A stretch of 64,000 bases of DNA, from NCBI GenBank assembly GCA_958295665.1, contig OY282558.1:31765045-31829044 (forward strand), in the 5' to 3' direction. Within the stretch, counting starts at the first letter, position 1, and each line of letters begins with the position of its first letter. Both the position numbers and the translations under genes were made by a program. This document shows, piece after piece, positions 49,775-60,957 of this stretch. The stretch comes from Tipula vernalis. Lineage: Eukaryota > Arthropoda > Insecta > Diptera > Tipulidae. Below the pieces are notes generated by a model, which was not told where the DNA came from, did no database searches, and was given only the letters and a program-made list of their open reading frames with translations.

Positions 49775-50389
49775 GAATACAGTACACACTTATAACTTTT
49801 TTGAGCAAATGCCCCCCATTAAATATTTGGAATTCGTCACTAAGTCACGTAGGGTCACCGCAATTACACAATTGGTTACTCAGAAAATTTGTATTGGTGA
49901 AGCTCTTCAGTCATGACAAGAACCAAGTACAAAAAGAAATAACATGAGGTGGCACTATATTAAGAGAGGATGCTTCATTGGTAATTTGATCGAAAGGTAA
50001 ATGAGGTTGATAATCGGTAAAGATATTTTGATCTGGAATTATAAGCACACAAGATTTACAACAAAATGGTGCATAAAAATCTCATCAAGAAAATAAAAAG
50101 CTACATGTAAATGCTCCTAAAACTAATACTGATGATATTAAAATTTAAATTAAACAAAGGATAAAAATGGTAGCCTCACAAATTCACAGTGTGAAACCAC
50201 AAAATTGTTTCATCTCGTTTGCGTGACGCATTTTTCAAAATGTAGTAGACACGTAGAATGTAGTAGACACAAATCATTAAGTTATAATTAAAGTCATAGT
50301 TTTAAAATTTCATTAATTGGCCATATTCCTGAACTTCTTCGTAACTCCCCGGATTTTTGAACTCACCTCTACGATTCCTTGCCGAATTC
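49775..50389. other. Non-coding stretch
   Basis: No gene or repeat recognised, apart from a local direct repeat ATGTAGTAGACAC near 50239-50271 (two copies, about 18 bp apart). Confidence 0.4.
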
Positions 50390-51010
50390 CTCTAATCTAC
50401 GATTCGTAGTCATTATTCGAAAAACAATTCAAGAAAAGCATCATCTATAATTCGAGAATAATCTTTGATATCGATATAAAACTCATGAATAATCATGAAA
50501 ATCTCGAAATTCATTAAAATCTCGACGATTTTGAAGTAACCTGGATAGTCTCGAAAATCTCAGATTAAATGTAATGGCATCTGGTCTGGGTAACTTAACG
50601 GTAAAGTCGAAACATTTTGAATAAAACTTGAACTCTGGAGTAAATCGCTTAAAATTGCATTAAACCACGCAAAGTTTTTGAAATTAGCAATATCGGTCAA
50701 ATGTATAACATATAAAAATGCACATCTCGAAAAACACAAATATTTAAATCCCTTTTGCGAATAATATTAAAATTTCGAATAATCGGGAAAGTTTCGAATA
50801 ATCGTATGTACTCACAGACAGCATGCAACTCGCAAAATCAGTCCTCGAAAACCCCGAAAATTTCGATTAATATGTAATATTATGAAATTAACATAACGTG
50901 AAAACTCGAATTATCTGAAAAATTCCAAGTAATCCAGAAGCCAGCAATTCAACGGCAATCTTGAAAAACTCTCGAAAATCGAGTTCGGAATAAATTCTTC
51001 CGAAATCTTG
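50390..51010. repeat. Degenerate TCGAAAATCTCGA repeats
   Basis: Words such as AAAATCTCGAAATTC, AAAATCTCGACGATT, TTTCGAATAATCG and TCTCGAAAATC recur irregularly. It is the third locus of this style in the window (also 20.7 and 34 kb). No ORF. It is probably a decayed satellite or TE-internal tandem array. Confidence 0.4.
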
Positions 51011-53609
51011 GCGAATGGTGCAGCTTACTTGATTGTACATATTACAAATTCGTTTATATTAAACAATGAGCTATAATTTACACTTTGACTGGACTTTATT
51101 GCTTGAAATGTTTAGCTGAGTTTATCTTAAGCTTAAATTGCAATCGTTTATTTACACATAAATCTACCAGCATTTACCAAACCAGACACATTTTTCCTTC
51201 CCACTATTTACTTCAAAGTATGTTGCGCATTTTTCTTAAATTTTCAATTCAGTAAATTAGCTTATAACTATTGTGTAATAATGCAATCGTACTCGTACAT
51301 ACCTTTAAAATTAAACAATCAAATTATATTGCTCATAATTTGAATAGATTTTTATCAATAGTTTTATACAATTGTGGTCAATTATGGATCGCGTTACAAA
51401 AAAGGGTTTTTAATATGAAAACAGCTCAGATATAAACAAAATTTTCTACTTTCAAAATCTTTTGAAAAAATCTAATTCAATTGTAAATATTTCTTAATTC
51501 AATTATTTGGATATTGAACAATAAATATTGCATCACATTTTCCATTTGTGGTATCTGCATCAATAATTATTTGGTATTCGATTAAAACTTAGATCTAGTT
51601 TAAACGAGTATGTGTTTAAAACACGTACAAAGGGAGCTAGAAATGTCAAACACTCCACCTTCAACTCTACCACTTAGACATACTCGTACATAACATTTTT
51701 GTATTTCTAAAGTTTATTGGAATTTAATGAACTTTTGTATAACAACAAACAAGATTAATTTAACGCTTTAGTCTAACACTCAAAAACTATCAATCAAAAC
51801 GCAGAGTAGACAATAATAAGATATAAGTCTGTTTCTTTTATAAGTAATATAATTCACCATGCAAAAAACATTTAAAAAATAAAAAATTCTGTAACATTTA
51901 ATATTAAATGCAACAACAAGTCCTACATGAAAATGTTTTGGAAAATTAATTTTCTTCGTATATTGCAACTATATACCATTTGGTATATGGTATGTAGGAG
52001 AATTGTAGTTAAGATAAAGAAGTTTTACATATACAGACAATATGTAATTTGTAACTTCTTAATGTTACGGATAAAATTTTTCTAAATTTTGTGTAGGCAA
52101 CAAGAATGTTTTATTCAAACTCAAGATGCAAATCTTAAATAACACAATAAAATGATTTGCATCATATTCAAATATCATCGTCTTATTTCTGTATATTGCC
52201 GCGAGTTTATCGATTTGTGGAGTTAATATTGATTGTGATTTACAGATTAAAATATTTGTGTACGTAGCATATTTTAATTAATACTTATATGTACATAAGT
52301 AGTAACAAGTCCAAAACATTTAAATTTTGTAATGACTGCGAGTAAAGTAATTAATCGTGATTTACACACATTTTTTATTGTCACATTTGACTTAATGTAT
52401 GAGTGTAAATAGCTTTCAAATTCAATTATTTTTATGAACGCTGGTTGCAACTTATGCTAGTAAAAAATAAAAATTAATTAATATGTCATGAAATTTAAAT
52501 AAATTTCGTTAATGAAATTTAATACTCCAGTATACAGTGACATTTTGGGGAAAAAAATTTAAATTTATTTTACGGTCAAGATCATAGACTCTAACGCTTA
52601 ATTAAATACAGCTTATGGTTGTAAAAGTGGATGTTGACAATGATACGTCAAAAAAGAAACAACAACATGGATTTCGTAATATTTTCATGTAAACAACTAT
52701 GTAAATCAGTTAACTTATAATAGATTTAGGCTAAATGTGGATATGCTCAAAATGTAATGTCTAATAATTTAGTAAATCAAATAATTATTAATAATTGCTC
52801 GAAATTATTAAAATTAATATTTGTGATCTGAAAATGTTTTAAATTTGACAGAATATTATTAAAAATTGGTCGAAAAAAACTTTCTTGTATTTTTTCGGTT
52901 ATTGCTTCGTCATTATTTGTTCTAGCAACCAACTTTGATACAACGCTCAAAAACGATTTTAAAAAACATAGAAATTCCAAAACAGAGACTTTTATTATTT
53001 TAAAATTTTGAAATTACGCAAAAGGTTAATTTTCTAAATTCTTTTAAATTTAAAAATTCGCTGAAAAATAAATAAAATTTTGAAATGGTACCTATTAAGT
53101 ATTTAACAATTAAGAAATTTAGCAAATATATAAAAATACCTAACGTATATAGCTACGACGTATATCTATTTAAGTTAAAATCCATATTAATACTATCCAA
53201 TTAATTATTAGATTTTAGCAATTAAAATTGAAATTGAATTTCATGTACAATCTTACAAAAGTCAAAATCATGCACTTAAGCAAGAAATCAATAATTTTAA
53301 TTTCTTTATCCATAAATATAAAACATTGCCTGATAAATGCATCCCGATGGATTGTATTTTCCAAAATTACACTTTAATTATTATTTCACTAAAATTGAAT
53401 TTAATTAGAATTAAAATTAAAATGATTATACATATGTATATAAAGTATATACATAACACTACATTAATAAAACAAAAATAAAATTAAATTAAATTTTTTG
53501 AAGAGGATAGAAAAAACACGTCTATCCTCTTTGACGAACATTTGCTCTCCTCCATCATAAGAAAATACACTTATATAATAAAATTATTTCACAGTGCACA
53601 TGCAAAAAG
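51011..53609. other. AT-rich non-coding stretch
   Basis: No gene supported. The frames 51780-51968 and 52777-52980 (minus) lack features. A short imperfect hairpin (ACGTCTATCCTCTTT against AAGAGGATAGAAAAAACACG) lies at 53499-53532. Confidence 0.45.
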
Positions 53610-53621
53610 AAAATTCGGAAT

Positions 53622-53870
53622 AGGGCCGAAAGTCGAAAGGCCGAATGTATCCATGGCCGATTGGGTCGAAAGGCCGAATGCGTCGAAAGGCCGAATGTGG
53701 AAAGGCCGAATGTCGAAAGGCCGAACGTCAAAAAGCTTAATGTCGAAAGGCTGAATGTCGAAAGGCCGAATGGATCGAAAGGGCGAATGTCGAAGGACCG
53801 AAAGTGTCCCATCCATGATCCGTGTCGTATCCATGATCCGATTGTGTCGAAAGGCCGAATGCGTCTAAGG
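53622..53870 (+). repeat. Minisatellite, 15-bp unit TCGAAAGGCCGAATG
   Basis: At least ten recognisable units, some shortened (GGAAAGGCCGAATG) or mutated (GTCAAAAAGCTTAATG). A second motif, TATCCATGATCCG, is interspersed near 53810-53843. It is GC-richer than the surroundings. Confidence 0.9.
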
Positions 53871-54039
53871 GAAGGAAAATTTTATAAAGTAAAGGATGAT
53901 TCAGTCAAGGAAAATCCCTATAGATGAAGGAAAATTTTTATAAGTAAATAAATTTCAGGATAATCAGTTAAGAAAAAGCTATCTCCAGAACTTTATCAAA
54001 AAAAAAACATTTTAGAATCCCATTAACATTCGGTTAAGA

Positions 54040-54230
54040 AATAGCCAAGTCTTAAAATGTACAGTTTTGTACCATATACCTTCCTTAATAAAATGTGCCG
54101 CAGTGTACCATGTGCCGTACTGAAACATACCGTAGTGCACCATATGTCGGATTGAAACATGCCATAATAAAACATGCCATACTGTCATATTCCGTAATGA
54201 AATATGAAGTAACCGGAATCCGCCGCCATG
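54040..54230. repeat. Degenerate ACATGCCGTACTGAAA repeats
   Basis: TGTACCATATACC, TGTACCATGTGCCGTACTGA, AACATACCGTAGTGCACCAT, TGAAACATGCCATAATAAAA and ACATGCCATACTGTCAT follow in tandem, about 20-23 bp each. The minus-strand 76-codon frame here (54012-54242) is a product of the repeat. Confidence 0.6.
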
Positions 54231-54582
54231 TAGTACAAACAACTATTTTCATTTATTTTTAAATGAAACAAATGAATGTTTTATAAATTATAGTGTTCGA
54301 ATTATAACATAATATAAGATTTTCCCTACAATGGTTCATGTACAACATTTTAACAAAATTTTCGGGATCACTACATTTGCCTGAAAAAAAAATCCAGATA
54401 TTTTAGACTCCAGAATAATTGAAAAGCAAAAATCCAGCAAAAAAAGATCTAGAAATTATCAGAAAAGCAATACAGAAAAAAATCCAGAAAAATATTTTGT
54501 TTAAAATAAATCAAAAAAATTCAATTTTATAGACATTTTTAGACTTTTGTTGTCACTTAAGACATTTTTAGTACATCTATCA

Positions 54583-54805
54583 GTAGAAGCGGATCGAGCG
54601 ATACAATTCCTTTGATCTGTGTCTGCAAGGTTGACGAATCATTAAATCCGCAATTCGCTCCAATACATTCCTCGATACCATACTAACCCAACGAATTAAG
54701 CCAACCACAAAATAACTTGAAATATTTGTGGTACAACTATTATAGTACAGAAGCGATATGAGCGACACAATTCCTTTGATCTACGTCTGAAAGGTTGATG
54801 AAGCA
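54583..54805 (+). repeat. ~60-bp direct duplication
   Basis: AGAAGCG..GAGCGAYACAATTCCTTTGATCT..GTCTG.AAGGTTGA occurs at 54583-54641 and again at 54746-54805, about 163 bp apart, with a few substitutions. Confidence 0.7.
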
Positions 54806-55261
54806 ATTTCCATCAGCATAAATATTTAAAACTTTACAGGAAAAACTTAAGTTTTATCAACATTTTATAAATTTAAATTTTAACTTGGGCCGTACTTTGA
54901 TAATTGTGTTTCTGAATTTTTTGTTTCTGGATTATTTTTTTCTAGATACGGTAGCCAACCCGGCAAAATATGCTCACAAATAAGCTCCTTGACCATCAAA
55001 AAATAAATATATTGCCTGTCCACAACAGTTATTACAACAAAACATAAAAAAAATTTAACCTCTACATCAAATGGCAATTAACAAAGAAATACACGAAACA
55101 AAGGCACAGATTTCTCCGAAAAAATATGATCACATTAATATGCTATAAACAGATATTAGCACGTATTTTCAATTTATTTAAATCATTTTACATTAAGAAA
55201 TAAATTGAATGGTTTTAAATATTGATTTCAATAAATTAAGTGAAGGAAAATATCATGAAAA

Positions 55262-55400
55262 TTCAGCCTTTCGACCGAATCGGCCGCTTCCACATGTTCG
55301 GCCATTCTACTCATTCGGCCTTTCGACACATTCGACTTTTCGGCGTTCAGCCTTTCGACATTTAGCCTTTCCACCTTCGGCCTTTCAACATCAAACGCAA
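55262..55400 (-). repeat. Minisatellite, inverted right-hand array
   Basis: Reverse-complement copies of the 15-bp unit (ATTCGGCCTTTCGACA and variants, five to seven units, more diverged than the left array). Confidence 0.85.
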
Positions 55401-55430
55401 AATTCTCAATGCTCAACTCTCATTTTAGAC

Positions 55431-58400
55431 CAGAATCGTTATCCAGTAATCTCAATAATTGGGTATTAGATTCGATTTGGGGTCTACATAGAATTCCCAA
55501 TTTTTAATTACTTTGGGGATAAATTGAAATTTGACTAGGATTTCTTTTTGAATTTTCCAATTTTATCAAGATGAGTTAAAAATTTTAATTCTATTTTAAG
55601 TTTTAAATTAGAATCATTCTTCATCAAGACAACTGGTAGCAAAACATTTTGCTCGAATCTAGCGGATCAAGTTGGTCCATGATGCAAGATCATATATCGT
55701 TAGTCAAAACGTGACTCAACTAAACTGAAGAGTTTCGAAAAACGGGTAGAATGTTTTAATTTTATGGATTTGGCAAAAAATAGTATTTTAACTAAAATTC
55801 AGATTTCAATACGAAAATTATACGATAATCGAAAAAAAAACGAATTTGAAGAATTATTATTTTTATTATTTTAATTATTATTTTTTTATAACAGTGGCCT
55901 AACTTTAAAAATAGTTCCAGAAATAACCTATTTAATATAATTGAACAGGAGTTTATTAAAACATTCCAGTATATGAGGTCAGTTTACAGATTATATAAAT
56001 ATTTTCCTAATATGTAGACTGATTGAGCTTAGAAGCACGGATAATGATATGAGGCAAACTATTTAAGAGTTATGACAATATAACCAAAGTTTATAGGAGA
56101 TTTAATTTATTTAAGATGATCTATAATTTAACCCCGACTTGACGACAAAGCAATTTTAAAATTATAACTTGTATAATAAATAGAAAAAAAAATGATAAAT
56201 GAAATACAAAAAATTTACCGAGCTGGTGATTTATGATATCTGCCGGAACATTCAACTATTTGTTAACTACCTTGATTTATTGAAGGCACCGCACATCAAC
56301 AAGAATTGAAATAAATACCAAACCCAATTTGCCTGCCCAATAATTTGCAAAAAAAAAAAATTGCCAACCGCAAAATTAATAAATTTTATAAACGTAGGTG
56401 TGTTCGATTCCGCACATATTTTAATCTATCAACAATATCTATACAAAAGTTGTAGGATTTTTTCTATAATATTGTAATCACTAATTTAATAACAAATAAG
56501 TTTTTTTTTTTTTATAAATTCTTACTTGTTATATAAAAATGTAAATGAACTCTTTATTTATTTACTCGCGTAAGCATTCCTTTAAAATAACAATACGATT
56601 TATTAAAGTTATTATTATTTGCAGATTGCAATAAGGAAATATTTATGACAGCATATTATGTGATATATTCTAGCAGCGTCATCTTAGATAGAATGTCTTA
56701 CATCTTGCGCAAAATTGTTAAGCAAGCATTCACTTTTTATGTACTCATAGTCTCATACATCTCATAAATTAAAAATAAAACGGTAAAAACACCTTATTGT
56801 TTACGGATTATTCAAATGAGATATGTTTTTGCACGTACATGAGAGGATTCCCTATACGCTGCAACAACATATAACTATAAAACTGTGTGTAGGTTTTGTC
56901 AAGTAAAATACAATCACAAAAGCTATAAAAGATTTTTAATTTTTATTTTTAATGTTTTAAGATTGCATAAGATGCTGCGAGATGACTTGAATAGATGTTA
57001 AAATGAAATAACAATGTATATACATAATAAGAAATTGGTTTTCGGTCAAGTTCACCAGTTACATGATAAGTTTATGGTTAAGCCGGTATAATATAGTGTA
57101 ATTTTATCGATAGTTTATGAGCGATAATGCGTCAGATTAGAGACGAGTGGAAAGGTTATTTTTCAAGGTTGAGTGTCGAGACTCGCGTTATTGGTTATAA
57201 CACCAAAATAGCATAATATTGAAGTATTTGAAACAAGCGCCAACCCAAATATATTGCTAGAATTTACATAACTTTTCCCGTCTTTTACATCATCAAAACC
57301 GACTGACAACACTTCGTTCTACTTCACATGACATTTTTTTTTTGTTGTACTTATACATAATTATTTCAATAAAAATATGATTTCTATAACTGATCTAAAA
57401 TAAATAAAACATGTTTCTGGTCAATAGACCGTTTCACCTACAAAAAAGAAATAACCGCAAAAAGTCCTTTCCAAAATGACTTGAAGTATATAAGTATATC
57501 AAAAGTGAAATTTTGGATTGCATAATTCGTTGTCGTCGTCGTCGTCGTATATTCTTTCAAAATGTATTATAAGAGAGACACATAAATCTTGTCATGCCCA
57601 ATCATTCAAAAATATATATAACGAATATAAAGGTATCCAATTTGTGTATCCATAATTTTTTGTTTTTTTTTGTATTTTTTCTTATAACTAACCTGCCGCA
57701 ATATAATTTATTATTATATTTTCAAATAACAATTGAATCCAGTCTTCTTATTACCAATACAAGTTTCATAATATGCAGAATCAGAGGTCATAATCATAAA
57801 CAAAAAGGTTATGCATTATACTCTGTAATTTATTTAATACATTTTTTGTAGGCGAGAAGAATTTAATATAAATTAATTTATTTTTTATTTTTATTTTTAT
57901 TAATTTATTGTGAAATTAAAAATTATATTGTTTATTGGCAAAATCTACTTATACCATTGGTAATTGTTATAGTATTCCAATTTACAATATAATACAAAAA
58001 AAATTATGTAATATCGCAAAAAAAAAAAAAAAAAATTGGTATAGTGAAAATTTGTCTTGTAATAAAATATTGAATATTTTAATTGAAATATTTATTATTG
58101 ATACTTTATTTATCGCTTGTGGTAAATCAATTTAGGTTAAAGTAATTCATCACCTCATATTTTATTTCACAATTCTATTAGATTCGATCAAAACACATAT
58201 CAAATTTTGCGCGCACATCACTTCCTCGTACGTAAATTAAATTTAACTTTGATTACAAATTTGATAAAATATCAAACACAAAAGTTGACGAAAACCCAAA
58301 AATGCAAGAGAAAATGCATAAATCAAAATAATTAATTAGTAATAATAATAAATAAATGAAAATAATTTGCTTTTGATTGAGAAATATATTTTTTGATTCG

Positions 58401-59469
58401 TTTGAGAAATTTATTAATTATTTCATATAATTTCTAAAAATGTCATTTAAAATTTTTATTAATTCTGACCGACATTTTAAAATATTTAATGTGACAAGAG
58501 ATCTATTATAGTGTTAATAAAAAAAAAAAAGCTAAACATCTGTTACATTAATGTATTGTGCAATAAAAAAAAAAATTCCGGCCGCGTTTTATACGATCTA
58601 GATAATTATAAATTAAAATTAAAAATGCTTTCCATTTTTTTTTGTTTTTATTTATAATTGTTTATAATTTTAGAAATAAAGTGGAATAACTTGATTTATA
58701 ATTAGGTGTCAAATATTTATTATGGTGCTGGATTCGACGTATATTTCTCGACGCAAAAATTAATCAATTAAAATTTTTGTTAAATTTTTCTAAATTTGGA
58801 ACGAAAATTTTGAAAATGATTGAAATCACATCCAATTAAACAGCAAAAACGTTACATGCGCAAATTAATTTTTGGCATTTACGTGTTAATTTTTTTTTTA
58901 TTAGTTCTAATTTTATTTATTATTTCACTAATTTTGTTTTTTTTTTATTTTCAGGTAAATCATCAGTCAGGCATTTCTCTGCCTATACACGTCAATGATG
59001 ATGGGGAAATCGATTTTTTTTTTTTTTAACAAGACGCTATAAAATATTAGACCCAGATGAGTATACTTAAACTAAATTAAGTTTATTATGATTTACTGGT
59101 GTTTATTTGTTAAATTGGAGAGTTTTGAAGCAGACGATTTCGAATTTGGTTAATATTAGATTTTGATTGCAATTTAGGCTTTCCAATTCATAATAGGTAC
59201 TGACAAAAAAATTAGAATTGATAACGAAATGTCTTAAAAATTAACAAGATTACTGATACTTTCTATATTATGTAAATTACTATATGGTTTGCCATCAAGC
59301 TGATATAAAAATAAAAGCTAGATCCTACAATTTTAGATTTGATCAATCCAATCAATTTTGTTTTAAACGGTAGAAACATTTTTAAGCATTATTTAATTAA
59401 TTTGCAATTATTATTTTGTATTACTTCATGAATAAATCCGACTTAACTATTTAATTGAATTACCGTGTC
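55431..59469. other. AT-rich non-coding stretch with poly(A) runs
   Basis: No gene supported. It holds a (GTC)6 microsatellite at 57532-57549, a long A run at about 58019-58036 and an AG|GT site at 58954/58955. The 60-85-codon frames at 57594-58135 and 58820-59029 are Ile/Phe/Leu-rich translations of T-rich DNA. Confidence 0.4.
58926..58962 (+). other. Candidate recursive splice (AG|GT) site
   Basis: A long T-rich tract ends in TTTTATTTTCAG|GTAAATCATC: a very good acceptor tract with an immediate donor-like GTAAAT. It is the strongest such site in the window by eye. An ordinary exon starting here would be short, because a stop-bearing T run follows by 59030. Confidence 0.25.
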
Positions 59470-59860
59470 TAACTTTCAGCTACAAGTAAGCAAAACATTT
59501 ATTCAGGACCCAGTCTTCGAACATTTTCTTTTTGATCTACTTGTCTCTCAAAGGTCTCCTCTAAACCATTCTTAATTTATCATCCGCACCAGCTTCAAAT
59601 CTATAGGTTAAGCGTATTATTCGTTTTATGGTTCCAGCTCCTGGCATAAAACCTATTTATAAATTAGTGGTAAACGAATTAGTATTTTATAAATACCTAC
59701 ATACGCAATAATCTTTCGAAGATATCTGGTACATATTTGTATGGTTCGGTGACCGCACTGACTAGGAAATCTAATCCAGCTAGAGGATTCTGTTTGTACA
59801 GAATAGGATTTGTTAAAGAGTCTGACTTCTGGAAAAACCAATAGCTGGCGTTTTAGTGCG
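59470..59860 (-). repeat. Unidentified decayed coding repeat
   Basis: The minus strand reads NPLAGLDFLVSAVTEPYKYV (about 59789-59730), followed by PDIFERLLRM. Its LVSAVTEPY core resembles the frame at 19.2 kb, so this is a repeated sequence with coding ancestry. I do not recognise the protein; it could be a transposon gag or transposase piece. It lies close to Helitron and gypsy debris. Confidence 0.35.
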
Positions 59861-60434
59861 CCAACAGCAAATCACAATTATCTTATTAGTCTTTAAACTA
59901 TCGAAGTAGAGAAACACAAGATGTTTCTTTATATTGGTTTTAACTGTAAAAATGTATAGTATTGATCTTTCAGTATATCCTTAAAAGATGCGTATAAGAT
60001 CCTAATTCTTCTTTTATAAAGCCACTGAAAAATAAATTAAATTTTTTAATTTAGTGAATCTATTAATTAATTTTTATTCTACTGCGTTTGGATGAACAAT
60101 ATTTTTAATTTTTCCATTAGGTGAAAAAAATTATAAATTTTTTGACGTTCCCACTAAAAAGCAAGCAAAATATAACCCACCAATTTTTAGTGATTACCCT
60201 TGTATTTTGTTGATTATCGCAGGGTGTTTGATATACTCGGACGACTATAATATGTGATCATCTGTTAACATTTGCTCCAACGCAAGATGATTGCGTTCGT
60301 TCAATGAATGGTCTGCATCTCCTCGTTGCGCTTGAAATGAATTTGTAAAAATTTGGAGTCGTTGTAAGTAGAGGAAAAAGTGAATCGACAGTTACAGTTA
60401 CATTTTTTAAAATGTGAACATGAAACCTCTATCG

Positions 60435-60853
60435 TTAACAACATATATTGTTCCAAAATATATCTTCAAATGCTAAGTTATTCAAACACTTTCTATAAAA
60501 CATTCGAAAGTACAACTCATACTTTTGAATGTTTTGTAGAAAGTGTTTGAATAAATCAGTAGTTCCAGAAAGAGGTTCAGGTGGCTCATCCAGATTTGGC
60601 AAATTTACTTTCCCATTCGAATAACACATTCCGGTAGATACAATGTGAAATCTATTTGCCCAATTAAAACGTTGGGATGCATATGCTGCTAACTTTAAAT
60701 CGACTTTGAATCTTTCTCTTGACCGAACATATCGTAAGTGATTGTTTTCAAGCAGTTTGTCACGCCATACGGTTCTTTCAGCACCTCTTAACTCATGATT
60801 TTTCGTGTAGTTTTGGTCCTCTTCGATTGTGCCGTAACTTATCCAATAGATCT
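60435..60853 (-). pseudogene. Helitron helicase N-terminal fragment
   Basis: An open minus-strand frame of about 140 codons (from roughly 60853 to the TAA at 60435-60437). Its middle reads GMCYSNGKVNLPNLDEPPEP, followed by FKHFLQNIQKYELYF. This is the C(C)xxGKVxLPxLxxPP...FxxxIRxYN signature that lies ahead of the Rep domain in animal Helitron Rep/helicases. The upstream part is charged (RTVWRDKLLENNHLRYVRSR). After KYELYF the sequence becomes an inverted copy of the preceding 34 bp and homology stops. The Rep and helicase domains are absent. It directly abuts the gypsy remnant at 60958. Confidence 0.72.
60478..60554. repeat. 34-bp inverted duplication inside the Helitron frame
   Basis: The arms 60478-60511 and 60521-60554 are inverted copies with two mismatches and a 9-nt loop. 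Because it lies within a coding remnant, it looks like a snap-back (templated) duplication that happened after insertion. Confidence 0.85.
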
Positions 60854-60957
60854 ATTTACGGTGGTTTTTTTACTCAAAAATGAAACGTTGCTTTCAAACA
60901 AAAAGTAAATATGCATAGTGACAAATTTATAAACAAAAAACCCAACAGAAAACCCCC

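Larger units (their letters stand above)
53610..55430. mobile_element. Fold-back-like element flanked by inverted 15-bp minisatellites
   Basis: The left end (about 53622-53870) is a tandem array of TCGAAAGGCCGAATG variants. The right end (about 55262-55390) is the same repeat in reverse complement, CATTCGGCCTTTCGA. Both inner borders carry GAAGGAAAAT-type sequence. The 1.4-kb middle has further short repeats but no gene. Inverted ends built of short tandem units are the hallmark of fold-back (FB/Galileo-like) elements. The frames inside the arrays (repeating VERPN, FGLST or RPFDI) arise because the 15-bp unit is a multiple of three, so they are not proteins. A phrase at 54033-54050 links it to the fold-back element at 35.6-36.5 kb. 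Confidence 0.68.

Noticed and set aside
53542..53927. Overlapping open frames with repeating peptides (VERPN, FGLST, RPFDI) on both strands
   Set aside because: They follow from a 15-bp tandem repeat, whose length is a multiple of three; every frame without a stop in the unit stays open. No start context or codon bias.
58820..59029. A coding exon after the 58954 acceptor-like site
   Set aside because: The frame is short, ends in a poly-T-derived Phe run, and has no homologous-looking motif; the site is kept only as a possible recursive splice point.
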